DNA of 64,000 nucleotides from Anaerolentibacter hominis (GTDB lineage: Bacteria; Bacillota; Clostridia; Lachnospirales; Lachnospiraceae). Each line of letters opens with the position of its first letter. Position 1 is the first letter of the stretch. Below the pieces are notes generated by a model. That model saw only the letters and a program-made list of their open reading frames with translations. It was not told the DNA's origin and made no database searches. Below, in pieces: positions 30,039-39,481 of the stretch. The stretch lies in contig NZ_JAWDIX010000001.1 of assembly GCF_032380675.1 (NCBI RefSeq), positions 310,001 to 374,000 of the forward strand, written 5' to 3'. The position numbers and the translations under genes were made by a program.

Positions 30039-31601
30039 ATGGAAAAAGAAACGAACAGGGAAAGTGCAATTTTGGAATTTCAGCATATAACCAAGAGGTT
30101 TCCGGGAGTAAAGGCATTGGATGATATTTCTCTGGCTGTACGAAAAGGGACCGTTCACGTTCTGGTGGGCGAAAACGGGGCGGGCAAATCGACTTTAATG
30201 AAAATACTGGACGGAATTTATCACGCGGATGAAGGGAAGATCCTGCTGGAGGGCAAGGAGGTGGAGATTAAAAGCTCACAACAGGCAAAGACGCTTGGCA
30301 TCGGAATGATTCATCAGGAGCTGAACATTGTGGGAGAGCTGTCAATCGCGGAAAATATTTTCCTGGGCAAGGAACCGACCGGCCGTCTGGGACTCGTGGA
30401 CAAAAAAAGCCTGTATCGTATGGCCGATGAGTTTATGAGGGAGCAGGAACTGAATTTCTCACCCTCCATGAAGATGAAAGAAATGTCGGTTGGAGAACAG
30501 CAGATGATCGAGATTATCAAAACGGTTTTCTTCCAGTCCAAGATTATTATCATGGATGAACCCACCTCTTCCTTAAGCGGGGAAGATGTTAAGAAACTGT
30601 TTGAAAAGATCCGGGAGCTGAAAGAAAAGGGTACTACGATTATCTATATTTCCCACCGTCTGGAGGAAATTGAGGCGATCGGGGATGTGCTGACCGTGAT
30701 GCGGGACGGACGGGTCATTGAGACAAGACCGGTTCGGGACTGGACCAGAAACAGCATTATTACGGCAATGGTAGGACGCAGCATCGAGAATTCATATCCC
30801 AAAGAGGCCTGTCCGGTGGGCGGGGTTATGCTGGAGATAAAGGGGATGAGCAACGAAAGGGTAACGGATGTGAGCTTTTATGTCCGGAAAGGAGAAATTC
30901 TGGGCTTTGCAGGTCTGGTGGGAGCCGGACGGACGGAAGTGGCAAGAGCTGTCTTCGGAATGGACCCTGTGCGGCAGGGGGAACTTGTGCTGGAGGGCAG
31001 GCAGGTTGTGATCAAACGCCCCAGAGACGCGGTTGACCTTGGAATTATGATGGTTTCGGAGGACAGGAGAAGATACGGACTGGTGACGAAACTGAGCATC
31101 AGAGAGAACATCTCTCTGCCCAACTATGGAAGATTTTCATCCTCTCCCTTCGTAAACCGGAAAAAAGAGAAAGCGGAAGGCGTACGGATGGCAGAGCTGC
31201 TCAGTGTAAAGGCATCGTCGCTGGAGGCGCCCGCAGCCTCACTGTCCGGCGGCAATCAGCAGAAAGTCGTGCTGGCTAAATGGCTTCTGGCCGATCCGAA
31301 GGTATTTATCCTGGATGAACCGACCAGGGGAATTGATGTAGGCGCAAAATATGAGATTTACCGGATTATGTGCCGTCTTGCGGCACAGGGAATTTCCATT
31401 ATTATGATATCCTCCGATCTTCCTGAACTTATCGGTATGGCGGACCGGATCTATGTTATGCATGAGGGAAGGATTGCGGGGGAAGTGGAAGGTGAAAAGA
31501 TGACCCAGGAAAATATCATGTGGCTGGCGACCGGCGGCAGAGAAGACGGTCAGCGGACGCAACAAGGAAGGGGAGTAGAAGATGGGTACAAAAGCAAATG
31601 A
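30039..31601 (+). CDS. Sugar ABC transporter ATP-binding protein (RbsA/MglA type)
   Basis: A 520-residue double-ABC protein. The first half has Walker A GENGAGKST and Walker B IIIMDEPTSSLS; the second has a degenerate Walker A (GLVGAGRTE), the signature LSGGNQQKV and ILDEPTRGIDVG, the usual asymmetry of this family. ATG 30039 has GGAG 8 bp upstream; ATG 30018 lacks a good site. It energises import through the permease encoded next, with which it overlaps by 20 bp. Confidence 0.94.
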   Translation: MEKETNRESAILEFQHITKRFPGVKALDDISLAVRKGTVHVLVGENGAGKSTLMKILDGIYHADEGKILLEGKEVEIKSSQQAKTLGIGMIHQELNIVGELSIAENIFLGKEPTGRLGLVDKKSLYRMADEFMREQELNFSPSMKMKEMSVGEQQMIEIIKTVFFQSKIIIMDEPTSSLSGEDVKKLFEKIRELKEKGTTIIYISHRLEEIEAIGDVLTVMRDGRVIETRPVRDWTRNSIITAMVGRSIENSYPKEACPVGGVMLEIKGMSNERVTDVSFYVRKGEILGFAGLVGAGRTEVARAVFGMDPVRQGELVLEGRQVVIKRPRDAVDLGIMMVSEDRRRYGLVTKLSIRENISLPNYGRFSSSPFVNRKKEKAEGVRMAELLSVKASSLEAPAASLSGGNQQKVVLAKWLLADPKVFILDEPTRGIDVGAKYEIYRIMCRLAAQGISIIMISSDLPELIGMADRIYVMHEGRIAGEVEGEKMTQENIMWLATGGREDGQRTQQGRGVEDGYKSK

Positions 31602-32541
31602 ACTGCACAAATTTAATTGGGGCGCCTTTCTGGGAAAATACGCGATTTATTTTATATTCCTTGCGATGTTTTTAATATCGGCGCTGATTTCGGATTCCTT
31701 CCTGAATTTTGCCAATCTGGTCAATGTTCTCCGGCAGATGAGTGTGGTGACAATCATCGCCTGCGGTGAGACGATGGTTATTATCGCGGGTATGACTGAC
31801 CTGGCGCCGGGGGCTATTCTGGCTATTTCCGGATGTGTGGGCATCGGAGTCAGCATAAGGACCGGAAGCCCGCTGCTGGGCCTGCTGGTAGGAATCGCCA
31901 TCGGCGTTGCCGCAGGTATTGTAAGCGGCATTGCGGTTTCCCAGTTCCGGGTTCCGCCGTTTATTGCCACACTGGCAGTCATGAATATCTGCAGGGGTGC
32001 GGCCTATGTCTATACGGACGGCAAGACGATTTACAATATCGGATCGTTTGCCTGGTTCGGGCAGGGAAGCATTCTGTCGGTTCCTGCCCCGATCGTTTTT
32101 ATGATACTTGTTATCCTGCTCAGTTTTATAATATTGAATCGGACAAAATTCGGAAGATACCTGTACGCGGTAGGGGGCAATGAGGAAGCGGCTATCGCGT
32201 CGGGTATTAACACGAAGAGGATAAAGCTGAAGGCATACATGATTGAATGCGGTCTGGCGGGACTGGGCGGAGTTATTCTCTGTTCCCGGTTAAACAGCGG
32301 AATCCCCTCTGCGGGCATGAGCTATGAATTTGACGCGATTATTGCTGCAATTATCGGAGGGACCTCCTTTTCAGGAGGCATCGGAACCATATCGGGTACA
32401 ATCGTGGGCTCTGCAATTATCGCGCTGTTAAATAATATGCTGAATCTGCTGAGCGTACAGTCTTATTGGCAGTCGATTGTCAAAGGAATTGTCATTATGA
32501 TTGCCGTGATTATCGACATGTCCAGAAAACCGGCAAAATAA
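31582..32541 (+). CDS. Sugar ABC transporter permease (RbsC type)
   Basis: A 319-residue permease with about ten membrane helices and family signatures MVIIAGMTDLAPGAILAISG, GTSFSGGIGTISGT and SVQSYWQSIVKGIVI. It forms the membrane channel of the carbohydrate importer (CUT2 type). It overlaps the ATPase gene. The carried sugar is unknown. Confidence 0.94.
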   Translation: MGTKANELHKFNWGAFLGKYAIYFIFLAMFLISALISDSFLNFANLVNVLRQMSVVTIIACGETMVIIAGMTDLAPGAILAISGCVGIGVSIRTGSPLLGLLVGIAIGVAAGIVSGIAVSQFRVPPFIATLAVMNICRGAAYVYTDGKTIYNIGSFAWFGQGSILSVPAPIVFMILVILLSFIILNRTKFGRYLYAVGGNEEAAIASGINTKRIKLKAYMIECGLAGLGGVILCSRLNSGIPSAGMSYEFDAIIAAIIGGTSFSGGIGTISGTIVGSAIIALLNNMLNLLSVQSYWQSIVKGIVIMIAVIIDMSRKPAK

Positions 32542-32619
32542 GCATTTTCGGGCAGAGCTGCCGGAAAATGTTGATATAGGAAGCCTGAAATACATACCAA
32601 AAAGAATGGAGGAGTTACA

Positions 32620-33627
32620 ATGAAACAGAGAAAAAGTATGCTGGCGGTTCTGTTGATTTTTACCCTGCTCTTCTCGTTAAGCGGATGCGCGAAGACAGAT
32701 GAACCGGCCGGAGACGGGAACGGAAAACAACAACAGACAGAGGAGGGAGGAAAATTCAGTATCGGTCTCGTGGCAAAGAATCAGACCGATCAGTTTACCG
32801 CCTGGCAGGCCAATGAAATCATGAATACCTGTCAGAAGGACTATGCGGATGTATTTGATATTGAAATGATTGACGGAGAGGGGGACAATGCCAAAATTAT
32901 CAATGCCATTGAAACCTTTACAGCCAAGGGAGTAAATGCGATCCTGGTTCAGCCGGATGATAAGGAGGCGATCAAGACTACGATAAGCGCGGCCTACGAC
33001 AAGGGGATTATTGTAATTACCCTGTCTGAGAAAGTAGACGATGGACAGAGTACCTCTATTACATCCAGCGAGTACAGTATGGGCTATCTGCTGGGCAGCT
33101 GTGCGGCGGAAAAGCTGCCGCCGGACGCCAAGGTGGTTCTCATTGAAGGCCAGGCAGGCCAGTCGGCGGTAATCGGAAGAACGGAAGGCATTGAAAAGGC
33201 TCTGTCAGAGCGGGGCGATATCGAGGTTCTGGTGAAAGCAAATGCGAACTGGGCCAGGGATAAAGCGATGAATTATATGGAGGACTGGCTGGTTCTGTAT
33301 CCCCATATCGACGGAGTTCTGTCCCATGATGATATTATGCTGCTGGGGGCGGTAAACGCGATCGATGCGGCAGGCAGAAGGGACGAATTCAGTTTCCTGG
33401 GCGGCGTGGACGGGCTGCCGGAGGGATGTACTGCGGTAAAAGACGGGGTGACGACCTGTTCTGTAGCCCAGGATGCACCGGCCCAGGCCAAAGCGGCTCT
33501 CGATATGGTAAAACAGACTCTAGGCGGCGGTGAGCAGAAGGATGTGGAAGTAGAGACAGAACTGATTACTTCCGACAACGTGGATAAGTGGCTGGATATA
33601 CATAAAGCGGCCGGAAACATGGAATAA
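32620..33627 (+). CDS. Sugar-binding lipoprotein (RbsB type)
   Basis: A 335-residue periplasmic-binding-protein-1-like lipoprotein. Signal peptide with lipobox LSGC (Cys23), then a spacer rich in Gly, Asp and Gln, then the two-lobe sugar-binding domain (about 45-330). IIDGEGDNAKIINAIE-type and VQPDDKEAI-type patterns mark the family. It captures the sugar outside and delivers it to the permease. A strong GGAGG precedes ATG 32620. Confidence 0.93.
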   Translation: MKQRKSMLAVLLIFTLLFSLSGCAKTDEPAGDGNGKQQQTEEGGKFSIGLVAKNQTDQFTAWQANEIMNTCQKDYADVFDIEMIDGEGDNAKIINAIETFTAKGVNAILVQPDDKEAIKTTISAAYDKGIIVITLSEKVDDGQSTSITSSEYSMGYLLGSCAAEKLPPDAKVVLIEGQAGQSAVIGRTEGIEKALSERGDIEVLVKANANWARDKAMNYMEDWLVLYPHIDGVLSHDDIMLLGAVNAIDAAGRRDEFSFLGGVDGLPEGCTAVKDGVTTCSVAQDAPAQAKAALDMVKQTLGGGEQKDVEVETELITSDNVDKWLDIHKAAGNME

Positions 33628-33644
33628 GGGAAGGGGACAATAAC

Positions 33645-34598
33645 ATGGATATGAAGAGTACAATAAGGGGATCACTGTTTGAACAGCTGTACCCGGAGGG
33701 CTGGGATCTGAATGAAGTCAAACGCTGCATGGATGCCGATCCGGCATCCATATGTGAAGCACAGCCTTTCTGGAACGGGAATTTCAAGCCGGTTCCGGTG
33801 AAAACACTGGAAGATTTTGCGGTATATTTTGGACATGAGATTGCCATGACGATCCGCAAAGCCCGGGAAGAGGGACGGGAACTGATTCTGATTCTGCCGG
33901 TGGGCCCGATGGCCATGTACCGCTGGACCGTCTATTTTCTGAAGGAATGGGGGGTGCCCTGTGATCATGTACATGGTTTTAACATGGATGAATGGGCCGA
34001 TGCCGACGGAAATACGCTTCCTGCCGATAATCCGGTGACGTTTCAGCATGCTATGCTGAAGGCTTTTTACGGCCCTCTGGGCAGCCGGGGAATCCCGGTA
34101 AATCAAAGACACTTTGCCACCAGAGAGGAGCTGCCCCTTTACAAGGAGCAAATGGATGAACTGAAGAAAAAGGGCGCTTACCAGGCTATGGTATACGGAG
34201 TTGGCAGGGCGTGTCATATCGCCTTCTGGGACCCGCATTTTGCGAAAGACTATTCTTGCACCGAAGAATGGCTTTCGGCGACTCACCGGGTAGGGGCAAT
34301 GCTCCACCCTCTTACCGTGGAGCAGAATGCCTATCTGACCTTCCATGGAAATTACCTGCCCATTACCTGTTACGCCAACACAATCGGGCCGGGTCTGATG
34401 TTCCGGTCTGACTATGCCATAGGCGGCTGTGACGGAATACTGGGCAGGGGCATGAGCTGGCAGGGTTTTTCTCTCTGGCTGACCCTTCGTTACGGGCCTG
34501 ATCCGTGGATTACTTCCAGCTTTATTCCCACAATACCGGGAAAACTCTTTTTCCTGGAAGAACTGGCAGGGAGTGTGCAGGAAGTAAATCCTCACTGA
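33645..34598 (+). CDS. NagB-like sugar-phosphate isomerase/deaminase
   Basis: A 317-residue protein of the NagB/RpiA superfamily. FNMDEW (near 118) corresponds to the active-site LNMDEY of glucosamine-6-phosphate deaminase and VYGVGRACHIAFW (near 185) to the phosphate-binding GxGxxGHIAFN. It is longer than NagB (about 260) and deviates at several positions, so it may act on a different amino sugar or sugar phosphate. Last gene of the ROK-controlled transporter operon, hence a first catabolic step for the imported sugar. Confidence 0.82.
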   Translation: MDMKSTIRGSLFEQLYPEGWDLNEVKRCMDADPASICEAQPFWNGNFKPVPVKTLEDFAVYFGHEIAMTIRKAREEGRELILILPVGPMAMYRWTVYFLKEWGVPCDHVHGFNMDEWADADGNTLPADNPVTFQHAMLKAFYGPLGSRGIPVNQRHFATREELPLYKEQMDELKKKGAYQAMVYGVGRACHIAFWDPHFAKDYSCTEEWLSATHRVGAMLHPLTVEQNAYLTFHGNYLPITCYANTIGPGLMFRSDYAIGGCDGILGRGMSWQGFSLWLTLRYGPDPWITSSFIPTIPGKLFFLEELAGSVQEVNPH

Positions 34599-34611
34599 GT
34601 AATAAAATCTG

Positions 34612-34657
34612 TCAAAACACAGCAAAAGCGCCGGCAGGCGCTTTTGCTGTGTTTTGA
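34612..34657. terminator. Very strong bidirectional terminator
   Basis: Perfect 21-bp stem (34612-34632 with 34637-34657) and a GGCA loop between convergent genes, with A and T runs in the arms. Confidence 0.93.
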
Positions 34658-34670
34658 GCTTTATCCTGAA

Positions 34671-35048
34671 TCAGGTCTCTCTTGTAATATACTGACAGTA
34701 GACATAGATATTCTGAATCTTTTTGGCCTGGACTCCGTCATCCGTATCAATAACCGGCTGTGTCTCGGAAGGAGTGATATAAAGCTTGAATACAATCGCG
34801 TCCTGCCCCACGTGCATCCGGCGGAACCGTTTGTAGGCAAAATCTTTTCGCTCTATGCCCAGATAATCATGGATAACCCGCTCCAGTTCGATATCTGCAA
34901 AGCAGCGCACGATATCCGTCTCATCGTACATTTCTATAATGGCCTTTGCTTCTTCAAACGACAGGTTCGTAGAGCGGTAGGTCCCCGCACCAATCACATA
35001 CATTGTGCTGTTGTCCAGCAATAATAAGGGCTCTTTTTTTTCTGCCAT
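34671..35048 (-). CDS. DUF1874/YddF-like small protein
   Basis: A 125-residue soluble protein. LLLLDNST at the start, GTYRSTNLSFEEAKAII, DYLGIERK and especially VGQDAIVFKLYI match the layout I recall for the DUF1874 (STIV B116/YddF) fold. In viruses and mobile elements this fold includes AcrIII-1 ring nucleases that cleave cyclic tetra-adenylate with a conserved histidine in an IGHxST motif. Here the equivalent stretch reads VRCFADIELERVI, without that histidine, so ring-nuclease activity is unlikely. No other defence gene is nearby. GGAGG lies 8 bp before ATG 35048. Family call is from memory of the pattern and needs a profile search. Confidence 0.5.
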   Translation of the reverse strand: MAEKKEPLLLLDNSTMYVIGAGTYRSTNLSFEEAKAIIEMYDETDIVRCFADIELERVIHDYLGIERKDFAYKRFRRMHVGQDAIVFKLYITPSETQPVIDTDDGVQAKKIQNIYVYCQYITRET

Positions 35049-35312
35049 ACAATTCCCTCCTTTTCCTGATATGAAAATTATATATTGCTATCTGATTTCA
35101 TGATAACAGAGCCCATAAAAGAATACAATAAATGATAAAAAATAGACAATGATCAGTTAATTTGTGAAATAATTAACCATATACAATCAATTCGCAGCCG
35201 TCATTCGTGCCGGTAATTGACCGGTTTATATATATACCGGAATATCGTATCATGATAAGCGGGAAAGGCCTGTTCGTGCCATATAAAAAGGGTTATACTT
35301 TAAAACAGATTG

Positions 35313-35345
35313 CGGCTCGCAGCAAGCACGCCGAGGCGTACTTGA
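35313..35345 (-). repeat. 33-bp palindromic repeat fragment
   Basis: Reverse-strand match, one mismatch, to the first 33 bp of the repeat at 19281. The mismatch (T to C in one arm) weakens the CAAGTACGCC/GGCGTACTTG stem by one pair to a wobble. Confidence 0.85.
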
Positions 35346-35367
35346 AACGGACCGGATACAGGACCGC

Positions 35368-35389
35368 AGTTAACGTTTAGTTAATGTTT
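35368..35389 (+). promoter_or_regulatory. Tandem 11-bp direct repeat, candidate response-regulator site
   Basis: AGTTAACGTTT (35368-35378) is followed directly by AGTTAATGTTT (35379-35389), 10 of 11 identical. OmpR-family regulators bind such head-to-tail half-sites with 11-bp period. It lies about 110 bp before the RND start; the regulator at 39482 is the likely ligand. Confidence 0.6.
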
Positions 35390-35496
35390 CCGATTTAAAC
35401 TACGCAATATGTGCATTTTGGGGTGTGCGTTTGCCCGCCGCAAGATAATTCAGAGAAAATAAGAAGACAAACACAGTTTTAGGAGGACATCATTCT

Positions 35497-38400
35497 ATGT
35501 TATCTCGTTTTAGCGTTAAAAAACCCTATACCGTCGTGGTGGCGGTGGTACTGATATTGATTCTGGGGTTTGTGTCATTTACCAATATGACTACAGACCT
35601 GCTGCCCAGCATGAATCTGCCCTATGCGGTAGTCATGACAACCTATCCCGGCGCCAGCCCGGAAGAAGTAGAGGAACAGGTCACGAAGCCGATTGAATCC
35701 TCTATGGCGACGGTCAGCAATATTCAGGAGATCAGCTCTGTTTCCAATGAGAATTACTCCCTGGTGATTCTGGAATTCGCACAGAGCACGAATATGGATT
35801 CCGTGTCTCTGGAGATGCGGGAGAGTCTGGATCAGATCGAGGGGTTCTGGGATGATGCTGTCGGCAGTCCGATTATTATGAAGCTGAACCCGGATATGCT
35901 GCCGATTATGGTGGCCGCCGTGGATGCGGACGGCATGTCCAGGGCAGAGCTCACCCGGCTGGTGGAGAATGACCTTTCCCAGGAACTGGAGAGTATAGAG
36001 GGCGTGGCATCTGTCTCCGCTTCCGGAAATATAGACGAGAACATCCAGGTCATTATCCGTCAGGAAAAAATAGACGAGATGAATGATCAGCTGAAGAAAG
36101 GGCTGGATAAGAAATTTGCAGAAGCCCAGGAAAAGATAGACGAAGCGGACCAGGAGATAGAGGACGGCAAAAAGGAACTTACAAATGGTCGGAAAGAGCT
36201 GGAAGACGGTAAAAAGAAAGCATTTGATGAGATAGCAAAGGGTCAGACACAGCTGGAAAGCTCCCAGATGGAGGTTGTGAAAGGTGAGCTTACGCTGGAT
36301 AAGCAGGAGGCAGAATTAAAAGCCCAGGAAGAACAGGTTGATTCAGCCCTGGAACAGCTGACGCCGATTGCCGAGGCTCTTGCGGCTGCTCCTGAACAGC
36401 TGCGAATGGCCAAAGAAGGGATGGCGGGTATTGAGAATGCCCTTGCGGGAATCGATCAGTTAATTGCTGCAGGGCAGTCAACACCGGAACTGCTGGCCCA
36501 GAAGCAGGCTCTGGAAGAGCAGAAGACCGTTCTGGAAGGTCAGATTGCAGCACTGGAGAATATTGACGCTTCTGTCAAGACGAAATTAATTGAAGCAGGG
36601 CTGGCGGAGGCCGGAGACAGCCGCAGCGCGTCAGATATTGTAGAAGAACAGATGACTTCTCTGAATACGGCAAAGGCTTCCATCACAAAAGGGAAAAAGG
36701 CTATCAAAGAGGCCAGGGAAAAGATTGAGAGCGGTAAGAGCGATGTGGCGTCGGCTCTGGCTGAACTGAGTAAAAATGGAGCATTGACCTCCATCCAGAT
36801 CAGTACCGGCCTGGCAAAGCTGGATTTGGCCGATCAGCAGCTTGCGACCGGGCAAAAAGAACTGGATTCGGCCAAGGATGAATTAGAGAAAAGCAAAGAA
36901 GATGCCTATGATCAGATGTCTCTTGACAATATTATAACCACGGATATGGTGAAAGGAATTCTGAGCGCACAGAACTTTTCTATGCCCGCAGGTACTGTAA
37001 CAGAAGATAACGTGGATATTATGGTCCGTGTGGGGAATAAGCTGGCGGACGAGAAGGATCTGGCTGATCTGGTCCTTCTGGACCCGGTCAGCATGGGAAT
37101 CGAAGATATGGAACCGATCCGTGTCTCGGATGTGGCGGATGTGCTGATGACAGACAACGCGGATGAAGTGTATGCCAAAATAAATGGCAACCCCGGCCTG
37201 ATTCTGACGATGGAGAAACAGACCGGTTATTCCACGGGGGATGTCTCCGAGAGGGTGAATGATAAAATTCAGGAGCTGATGGAAAAAGATGATTCCCTCC
37301 ATATTACAGTCCTTATGGATCAGGGCATCTATATTGATATGGTAGTTAACTCCGTACTGCAGAACCTGGTCTTCGGCGGAATCCTGGCGATTCTTATTTT
37401 ATTCCTGTTCCTGAGGGATATTAAGCCGACCCTGATTATCGCCTGCTCTATACCGATCAGTCTGCTGTCTGCTGTTGTACTGATGTATTTCAGCGGTGTG
37501 ACGCTGAATATTATTTCGCTTTCCGGCCTGGCCCTGGGCGTGGGCATGCTGGTGGACAACTCGATTGTGGTGATTGAGAATATCTACCGTATGAGAAATG
37601 ATGGAGTACCGATTAAGAAGGCAGCGATCGAAGGGGCGTCCCAGGTGGGAGGCGCCATTATGGCATCTACGCTCACGACGGTATCTGTATTTCTGCCGAT
37701 CGTATTTACCACAGGCCTGACCAGACAGCTGTTTGTGGATATGGGCCTGACCATTGCCTATTCTCTGCTTGCCAGCCTGATTGTGGCGATGACCCTGGTA
37801 CCTGCAATGGCGGCAGGTATGCTGACAAAAGAAAAGGTCAGAAAATCCGGGGCAATGGACCGTGTCAAAGAGTTTGTCGGGAGGATGATTGCCCTGGCGC
37901 TGCGGCATAAGGTTATTGTTATTCTGGGTTCTCTTATCCTGCTGGCGGTGAGCGCTTTCTGCGCAGTGTCCAGGGGAACATCCATGATGCCGGAGATGGA
38001 GAGTACGCAGGTCACCGTTACGGTATCCATGGAAGATGCTGACCTGCAGGAACTGGGTGCAATGTCCGATACGGTCATAGAACGGCTATCTGACCTGTCC
38101 GATATTGAAGCGATCGGAGCAATGGCCGGCGGAGGCGGAATGATGGGTATGGGTTCCGGCTCCGGCAGCAGTGTGACGATGTATCTGATATTGAGTGAAG
38201 ATAAAACGCTGACTAATAACGAACTGGTGGAAGAGATTGAAAACAGGACCGGAGATCTGAACTGCGATATTAAGACAAATACCCAGATGATGGATATGAG
38301 CGCTCTGGGCAGCAAGGGTCTGGCAATACAGATAAAAGGAAGAGACCTGGATAAACTTCAGATGATCGCTAAGGATTTGGCGGTTAAAGTCGGAGAAGTC

Positions 38401-39420
38401 AAAGGAACGGCCGGGGTATCGGACGGCATTGACGAGACGACGGACGAACTGCGGGTGGTTGTAGATAAGGAGAAAGCCAGTGCGTATAATTTGACGGTCG
38501 CCCAGGTATTCCAGCTGATCAATGCCAAACTTGCCGAGGAGACCAAAGCGACAACAATAGCAACCGATGTCACAGATTATGATGTTATCATAAGTGACAG
38601 TGAAGTAGAGAAGATGACCCGGAAGGATATCAGAGAGATGACGATTCCGGTCACAAATGCAGACGGGGAAAAAGAAGAAATCGAGCTTGCCGACATCGTG
38701 GATTTTGTGGATACAGCCAGCATGAACTCCATCAAAAGAGACAATCAGTCCCGGTACATTACCGTAACAGCATCCATTGACAAGGGATACAATGTCGGAC
38801 TTGTAGGCAGTGAGGTGGAGAAAGCCATCAGGGAGTATGATCTGCCGGAAGGCTATACGGCCGAGATGGCGGGTGAAGATACCACGATCAATGATGCCAT
38901 GGTACAGGTATTTAAGATGCTTGCCCTTGCGCTGGCCTTCATGTACCTGATCATGGTTGCCCAGTTCCAGTCCCTGCTCTCACCGTTTATCATTATGTTT
39001 ACCATTCCTCTGGCCTTTACGGGCGGATTATTCGGACTTTTCTTTACCGGCAGCGAGGTGAGTGTGGTTGCCATGATCGGATTTGTTATGCTCTCCGGTA
39101 TTATTGTGAATAACGGAATTGTGCTGGTGGATTATATCAATCAGCTTCGCAGAGACGGTATGAGCAAGGCGGAAGCTATCGTGGAGGCCGGAAAAACGCG
39201 GCTGCGTCCGATCGTCATGACAGCGCTTACCACAATACTGGGCCTGTCCACTATGGCGGCCGGTTTTGGTATGGGAGCCGATATGACACAGCCGATGGCG
39301 GTTGTCACAATCGGAGGCCTGCTCTATGGAACCCTGCTGACCCTCTTTGTAGTGCCCTGTATTTACGACCTGTTCCACAGAGAGAAGCCGGTTCGTACAG
39401 AGGAACTCCAGGAGCTGTAG
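35497..39420 (+). CDS. RND family efflux transporter with coiled-coil insertion
   Basis: A 1307-residue RND exporter, about 270 residues longer than typical. Residues 1-185 and 475 onward match the HAE/SwrC-type fold (TTYPGASPEEVEEQVTKPI, LALGVGMLVDNSIVVIEN, MLSGIIVNNGIVLVDYIN). Residues about 190-470 are an insertion rich in Lys, Glu, Gln and Ala with heptad periodicity, predicted to make a long external coiled-coil hairpin, plausibly replacing the separate adaptor protein of Gram-negative systems. A Gly/Met-rich loop (GGGGMMGMGSGSGSS) lies near 880. Twelve membrane helices expected. A two-component system follows. Confidence 0.93.
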   Translation: MLSRFSVKKPYTVVVAVVLILILGFVSFTNMTTDLLPSMNLPYAVVMTTYPGASPEEVEEQVTKPIESSMATVSNIQEISSVSNENYSLVILEFAQSTNMDSVSLEMRESLDQIEGFWDDAVGSPIIMKLNPDMLPIMVAAVDADGMSRAELTRLVENDLSQELESIEGVASVSASGNIDENIQVIIRQEKIDEMNDQLKKGLDKKFAEAQEKIDEADQEIEDGKKELTNGRKELEDGKKKAFDEIAKGQTQLESSQMEVVKGELTLDKQEAELKAQEEQVDSALEQLTPIAEALAAAPEQLRMAKEGMAGIENALAGIDQLIAAGQSTPELLAQKQALEEQKTVLEGQIAALENIDASVKTKLIEAGLAEAGDSRSASDIVEEQMTSLNTAKASITKGKKAIKEAREKIESGKSDVASALAELSKNGALTSIQISTGLAKLDLADQQLATGQKELDSAKDELEKSKEDAYDQMSLDNIITTDMVKGILSAQNFSMPAGTVTEDNVDIMVRVGNKLADEKDLADLVLLDPVSMGIEDMEPIRVSDVADVLMTDNADEVYAKINGNPGLILTMEKQTGYSTGDVSERVNDKIQELMEKDDSLHITVLMDQGIYIDMVVNSVLQNLVFGGILAILILFLFLRDIKPTLIIACSIPISLLSAVVLMYFSGVTLNIISLSGLALGVGMLVDNSIVVIENIYRMRNDGVPIKKAAIEGASQVGGAIMASTLTTVSVFLPIVFTTGLTRQLFVDMGLTIAYSLLASLIVAMTLVPAMAAGMLTKEKVRKSGAMDRVKEFVGRMIALALRHKVIVILGSLILLAVSAFCAVSRGTSMMPEMESTQVTVTVSMEDADLQELGAMSDTVIERLSDLSDIEAIGAMAGGGGMMGMGSGSGSSVTMYLILSEDKTLTNNELVEEIENRTGDLNCDIKTNTQMMDMSALGSKGLAIQIKGRDLDKLQMIAKDLAVKVGEVKGTAGVSDGIDETTDELRVVVDKEKASAYNLTVAQVFQLINAKLAEETKATTIATDVTDYDVIISDSEVEKMTRKDIREMTIPVTNADGEKEEIELADIVDFVDTASMNSIKRDNQSRYITVTASIDKGYNVGLVGSEVEKAIREYDLPEGYTAEMAGEDTTINDAMVQVFKMLALALAFMYLIMVAQFQSLLSPFIIMFTIPLAFTGGLFGLFFTGSEVSVVAMIGFVMLSGIIVNNGIVLVDYINQLRRDGMSKAEAIVEAGKTRLRPIVMTALTTILGLSTMAAGFGMGADMTQPMAVVTIGGLLYGTLLTLFVVPCIYDLFHREKPVRTEELQEL

Positions 39421-39481
39421 TATAAATACAAGTATTCCCGCTTTGGGAGCGCCCCGGAACGGGAAAAGGTATGGTATTGAT

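Larger units (their letters stand above)
35049..35496. other. 448-bp intergenic region before the RND gene
   Basis: AT-rich, without a credible gene. It contains a family-1 repeat fragment (35313-35345), an 11-bp tandem direct repeat (35368-35389) and the RND ribosome site AGGAGG (35480-35486 region). Several A/T-rich stretches near 35090-35180 could be promoters but none is convincing. Confidence 0.6.

Noticed and set aside
33672..34625. Long minus-strand frame opposite the NagB-like gene
   Set aside because: It mirrors a gene with recognised active-site motifs and shows no protein-like features of its own.
34671..35048. Anti-CRISPR ring nuclease (AcrIII-1)
   Set aside because: The fold resembles DUF1874, but the catalytic IGHxST histidine is missing and no CRISPR, phage or defence gene is nearby.
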